Part shown: positions 62,101-64,000 of the stretch, piece by piece
Layout of the letters: each line of letters begins with the position of its first letter
Position numbering within the stretch: position 1 is the stretch's first letter
From: Mycobacterium neglectum
Lineage (GTDB): Bacteria; Actinomycetota; Actinomycetes; Mycobacteriales; Mycobacteriaceae
NCBI RefSeq assembly: GCF_002591975.1
Contig: NZ_NVQE01000020.1
Coordinates: forward strand, 32,897-96,896
Direction: 5' to 3'
Length of the DNA: 64,000 bases
Position numbers and translations under genes: made by a program
Notes under the pieces: generated by a model
The model's database searches: none
The model's input: the letters and a program-made list of their open reading frames with translations, nothing else
Told to the model about the DNA's origin: nothing

Positions 62101-62839
62101 TCTGGTCGCCGAACACTTGCGGTGACGCCACCGGCAGATCGGCGTACCAGTCGTAGAACGACGTCATAACACCGCCGAGCAGTTCGATGAACCGCGAGCC
62201 CGCGGCGTGGCTGACCATCGACATGGCCGGAATGGGCGAGAAGCCGGCCACCCGGTCGGGCCCATAGGTCTTGATGGTGTGAACGTGGGCGGCCGCGATC
62301 ATCTCCGTCGCCTCGGTCCACGTCACTCGCACCAACCCGCCCTTACCGCGGGCCTGCTGATACCGCCGTCGGCGCTGCGGGTCGGCCTGGATGTCGGCCC
62401 ACGCGAGCACTGGGTCATGCAGCCGCGCTTTGGCTTCGCGGTACATCTCGACTAGCACGCCGCGGGCATAGGGGTAACGCACCCGCGTCGGCGAGTACGT
62501 GTACCAGGAGAACGCCGCGCCGCGCGGACAGCCGCGGGGTTCGTACTCGGGCCGGTCCGGACCCACCGACGGGTAGTCGGTCTCCTGGGTCTCCCAGGTG
62601 ATGATGCCGTCCTTGACGTAGATCTTCCACGAGCAGGACCCTGTGCAATTCACGCCGTGCGTTGAGCGCACCACCTTGTCGTGACTCCAGCGGTCCCGGT
62701 AGAAGACATCACCGTCGCGGCCGCCGCGACGGGTCACGGTGCGCAGGTCGTCGGAGAATTCGCCGGGGGTGAAGAACCGGCCGCTGCGCGCGAGGAGTTC
62801 CTCGATCGGCCCGCCGGCACGCGGTGTTGTCGACGTCAT
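59129..62839 (-). CDS. narG: Nitrate reductase alpha subunit NarG
   Basis: 1236 residues, molybdenum bis-MGD catalytic subunit that reduces nitrate to nitrite. The FS0 region is HGVNCTGSCSWK with the His ligand, followed by YEPRGCPRG; the Mo-region FYDWYADLPVASPQVFGDQTDVPE contains the Asp ligand; the C-terminal molydop-binding domain ends NYLGPTGNQRD. There is no twin-Arg signal, as usual for cytoplasmic NarG. ATG 62839 overlaps the narK stop (ATGA). Confidence 0.97.
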   Translation of the reverse strand: MTSTTPRAGGPIEELLARSGRFFTPGEFSDDLRTVTRRGGRDGDVFYRDRWSHDKVVRSTHGVNCTGSCSWKIYVKDGIITWETQETDYPSVGPDRPEYEPRGCPRGAAFSWYTYSPTRVRYPYARGVLVEMYREAKARLHDPVLAWADIQADPQRRRRYQQARGKGGLVRVTWTEATEMIAAAHVHTIKTYGPDRVAGFSPIPAMSMVSHAAGSRFIELLGGVMTSFYDWYADLPVASPQVFGDQTDVPESGDWWDASYLMMWGSNVPVTRTPDAHWMTEVRYRGTKVVSVSPDYADNTKFADEWMPCAAGTDGALAMAMGHVVLSEYFVKQRVPFFVDYVRQYTDLPFLVKLEDRDGNLVPGKMLTAADLGGDAAEVENAAFKPVLVDGATDSVVVPRGSLGFRFGDDGVGKWNLELGDLVPALTVLGAQGGAAASIALPRFDSLDGHGETLTRGVPVRQVGEHRVCTVFDLMLAQYGVARPGLPGDWPTGYDDADHPYTPAWQESITGVAATQAIRIAKEFARNAEESGGRSMIIMGAGICQWFHGDATYRAVLALVLLTGAMGRNGGGWAHYVGQEKCRPVTGWAAMAMATDWVRPPRQVPGTSYWYVHTDQWRYDGYRADALASPLGRGRFRGRHTMDVLASAAAMGWSPFYPQFDRSSLDVADEAAAAGCENAEIPGYVAEQLASGKLKLAVTDPDNPANWPRVLSVWRANLLGSSSKGNEYFLRHLLGTDSNLQASPTSETLRPNDVAWSDDIPEGKLDLMMSIDFRMTSTTLLSDVVLPAATWYEKYDLSSTDMHPYVHAFNAAVDPPWEAHSDFEAFAAVARAFSALAKKHLGVRTDVVMGAMQHDTPGAMAYPGGVEQDWRTTGDKPVPGKTMGPLAVVERDYPGVAEQWAALGPLVERLGLTTKGVTTRPDREVGELAAKFGVMNTGVAAGRPAITTAERMAETILALSGTTNGRLAVEGFRELERRTGRPLAHLAEGSEERRITFADTQARPVPVITSPEWSGSETGGRRYAPFTVNIEELKPFHTLTGRMHFYLDHDWLEELGEQLPIYRPPLDMSRLFGAAPVGQGGADGIGITVRYLTPHSKWSIHSEYQDNLFMLSLSRGGPTMWMSPADATKIEVQDNDWVEAVNRNGVIVLRAIVSHRMPEGVVFVYHAQERTIDVPLSETTGKRGGIHNSLTRLLIKPSHLAGGYAQNAFAFNYLGPTGNQRDEVTVVRRRSQEVVF

Positions 62840-63748
62840 GTCGAGTCCTTGGTTTGCTGAGCAACAGGTTCGTGCGCGTGTAGTCGCAACGCTGTGTAGC
62901 CGAGGGCGATGAGTGCGGTGGCTACCAGCAGGAGCAGGCCGATCGTGTAGTCGTTGTCGACGGAGTCATAGGTCGCGCCCATCACCAGCGGCGGGAAGTA
63001 GCCGCCGAGCCCGCCGGCCGCAGCGACGATTCCGGTGACCGCGCCCACCGATTGTGCCGGTGCCCGCCGCGCCACCCATGCGAAGACGCCGCCGGTACCG
63101 ACTCCGAGGAAGATGGCCAGCGTGATGAATGTCGCCGCCGACCACACGTCCGGCGGTGGTTGGACTACCGCGACGAGCGCCATCACCGAGGTGCCGGCGA
63201 ACGACGTCAGCACCACATACTTGGGTGCGATCCGGTCGGCCAGTGCTCCGCCGATCGGTCGGGCCAACACGGCGGCCAACGCGAAGCCGGCGGTGCGCGC
63301 GCCCGCGTCGACCGCCGAGAATCCGTAGATCGTCTTGATGTAGGTGGGCAGATAGTTGCTGAACGCGACAAATCCACCGAACACCACCGCGTACAGGAAT
63401 GACATCTCCCACGTGACCGGTAGTTTCGCGGCGGCGATCAGCTTCGGCACTACCGGTCCGGTATTCGGGGTGAAGCTCGGGGAATTCCGCATCACCAAGG
63501 CACATGCAACCGCGGTCAGCGCGAGCGCAACCGCGACGATGACGTGAGTGCTAAACAAACCGAACCAGCGGACGAACCGCGGTGTGAAGAACGCCGACAG
63601 GGCGGTACCAACCATTCCCATGCCGAACACGCCAGTAGCAAAGCCGCGGCGTGATGCCTCGTACCAATTGTTGGCGAATGGGATACCAACCGCGAAAACC
63701 GTTCCAGCGATGCCCAGGAAGAATCCACATACCAGCAACAGGGGGTAG
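62836..63748 (-). pseudogene. narK: Nitrate/nitrite transporter NarK, 5' end lost to an IS
   Basis: About 304 residues of an MFS nitrate transporter. It contains GFFLGIAGTVFAVGIPFANNWYEASRRG (signature of the NarK family), GVFGMGMVGTALSAFFTPRF and a later GGVFAWVARRAP motif. About the first 110 residues (three helices) are missing: the frame runs into IS sequence at about 63748. The TTG at 63738 is only an apparent start. Stop overlaps narG (ATGA), so it is the first gene of narKGHJI. Confidence 0.88.
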
Positions 63749-64000
63749 GACCCTGCGGTCCCTGCCGGAGGTTGTCCCGGTCTTCGTGGAATTTGAGGTG
63801 GCGGTCCCTCACCTGATGCCCGCCAGATGGTAGGTCTTCGGGTGAACGACCAAGTACACCTCGAAGAAGGAGCAAGGGACCGCCATGAAGACCGTACCTA
63901 CTGTTCGCCTCGCTGACACGACCGACGCCGCCGGGTTGCCTGAGCTGCCGGAGGAGATCCGGCTGGCGATGACCAGCATCGCCGGGGCGGCCCGGGAGGG
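63749..64000 (+). mobile_element. IS256-type insertion sequence, left end
   Basis: Foreign sequence begins near 63748-63751 with GGACC-CTGC-GGTCC (63748-63761), a terminal inverted repeat candidate. GCGGTCCCT occurs at 63755-63763 and 63801-63809, and in inverse as AGGGACCGC at 63875-63883. It carries a transposase start at 63885 and leaves the window at the right edge. The exact left boundary and any 8-9 bp target duplication cannot be fixed without the other end. Confidence 0.7.
63885..64000 (+). CDS. IS256-family transposase, N-terminal part
   Basis: ATG 63885 reads KTVPTVRLADTTDAAGLPEL, then IAGAAREG at the window edge (38 full codons). It resembles the start of mutator/IS256-type transposases in actinobacteria. 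GAAGGAG (63866-63872) is 12 nt upstream. Just before the ATG lies AGGGACCGCC (63875-63884), complementary to 63800-63809. The catalytic DDE region lies outside. Confidence 0.7.
   Translation, partial: MKTVPTVRLADTTDAAGLPELPEEIRLAMTSIAGAARE

Noticed and set aside
1..64000. CRISPR arrays, tRNA or rRNA genes
   Set aside because: No regularly spaced repeats or recognisable structured RNA gene were seen by eye; a tRNAscan and Infernal run would settle it.

Overview
The window reads as a chromosomal segment of an environmental, probably fast-growing Mycobacterium (Mycolicibacterium type). It is GC-rich and densely packed, and uses many GTG starts. From memory rather than a search, the gene order follows the M. 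tuberculosis Rv3032-Rv3062 backbone: Rv3032 glycosyltransferase, Rv3034c, Rv3035, Rv3036c, Rv3037c-Rv3041c, serB2, ctaD, fecB, adhC, nrdF2, Rv3049c, Rv3050c, nrdEIH, Rv3054c, Rv3055, dinB2, Rv3057c, Rv3058c, cyp136 and ligB. Blocks absent from that backbone are interspersed. They are a type-B carboxylesterase, an AGCS alanine symporter, a YczR/YczE pair, a cutinase, a reductase/LysR-like/cupin/ArsR/methyltransferase group, and a block around 42-50 kb.

Region 1-16.3 kb holds envelope and polysaccharide genes, a tightly coupled leftward operon (YczE, ABC ATPase, Nudix, EchA17, two methyltransferases), serB2 and cytochrome oxidase subunit I. Region 16.4-31.8 kb holds fecB, adhC, a cutinase and the class Ib ribonucleotide reductase. 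Its genes lie in two transcription units, nrdF2 and nrdH-nrdI-nrdE, each preceded by a pair of NrdR-box-like sites spaced 32 bp apart. Between them lie a frameshifted flavin monooxygenase and the inserted accessory genes.

Region 31.8-42 kb carries dinB2 and a TetR/SDR pair, then the most striking structure of the window. A Tn554-like element (three genes: two tyrosine recombinases and a small TnpC-like protein, about 3.92 kb, no cargo) sits inside orfA of an IS3-family element. That IS3 element sits inside codon 5 of cyp136, with a 3-bp target duplication and visible terminal inverted repeats. Both ancestral junctions can be reconstructed by eye.

Region 42-52 kb holds a standalone LeuA regulatory domain, a truncated ABC-2 permease, a TauE/SafE protein, a kinase-like phosphotransferase, a metallopeptidase with a degenerate internal duplication, a sulfite-oxidase-like enzyme and ligB. 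Region 52-64 kb looks like a hypoxia/nitrogen-oxide neighbourhood. It has a wax ester synthase/DGAT preceded by a DosR-box-like site, two PNPOx-fold proteins, a decayed Acg-type nitroreductase remnant, a regulator/membrane protein/group III globin cluster, and narK-narGHJI. narK, the first gene of the nar operon, is itself cut by an IS256-type insertion running off the right edge, so the whole respiratory nitrate reductase operon is separated from its native promoter.
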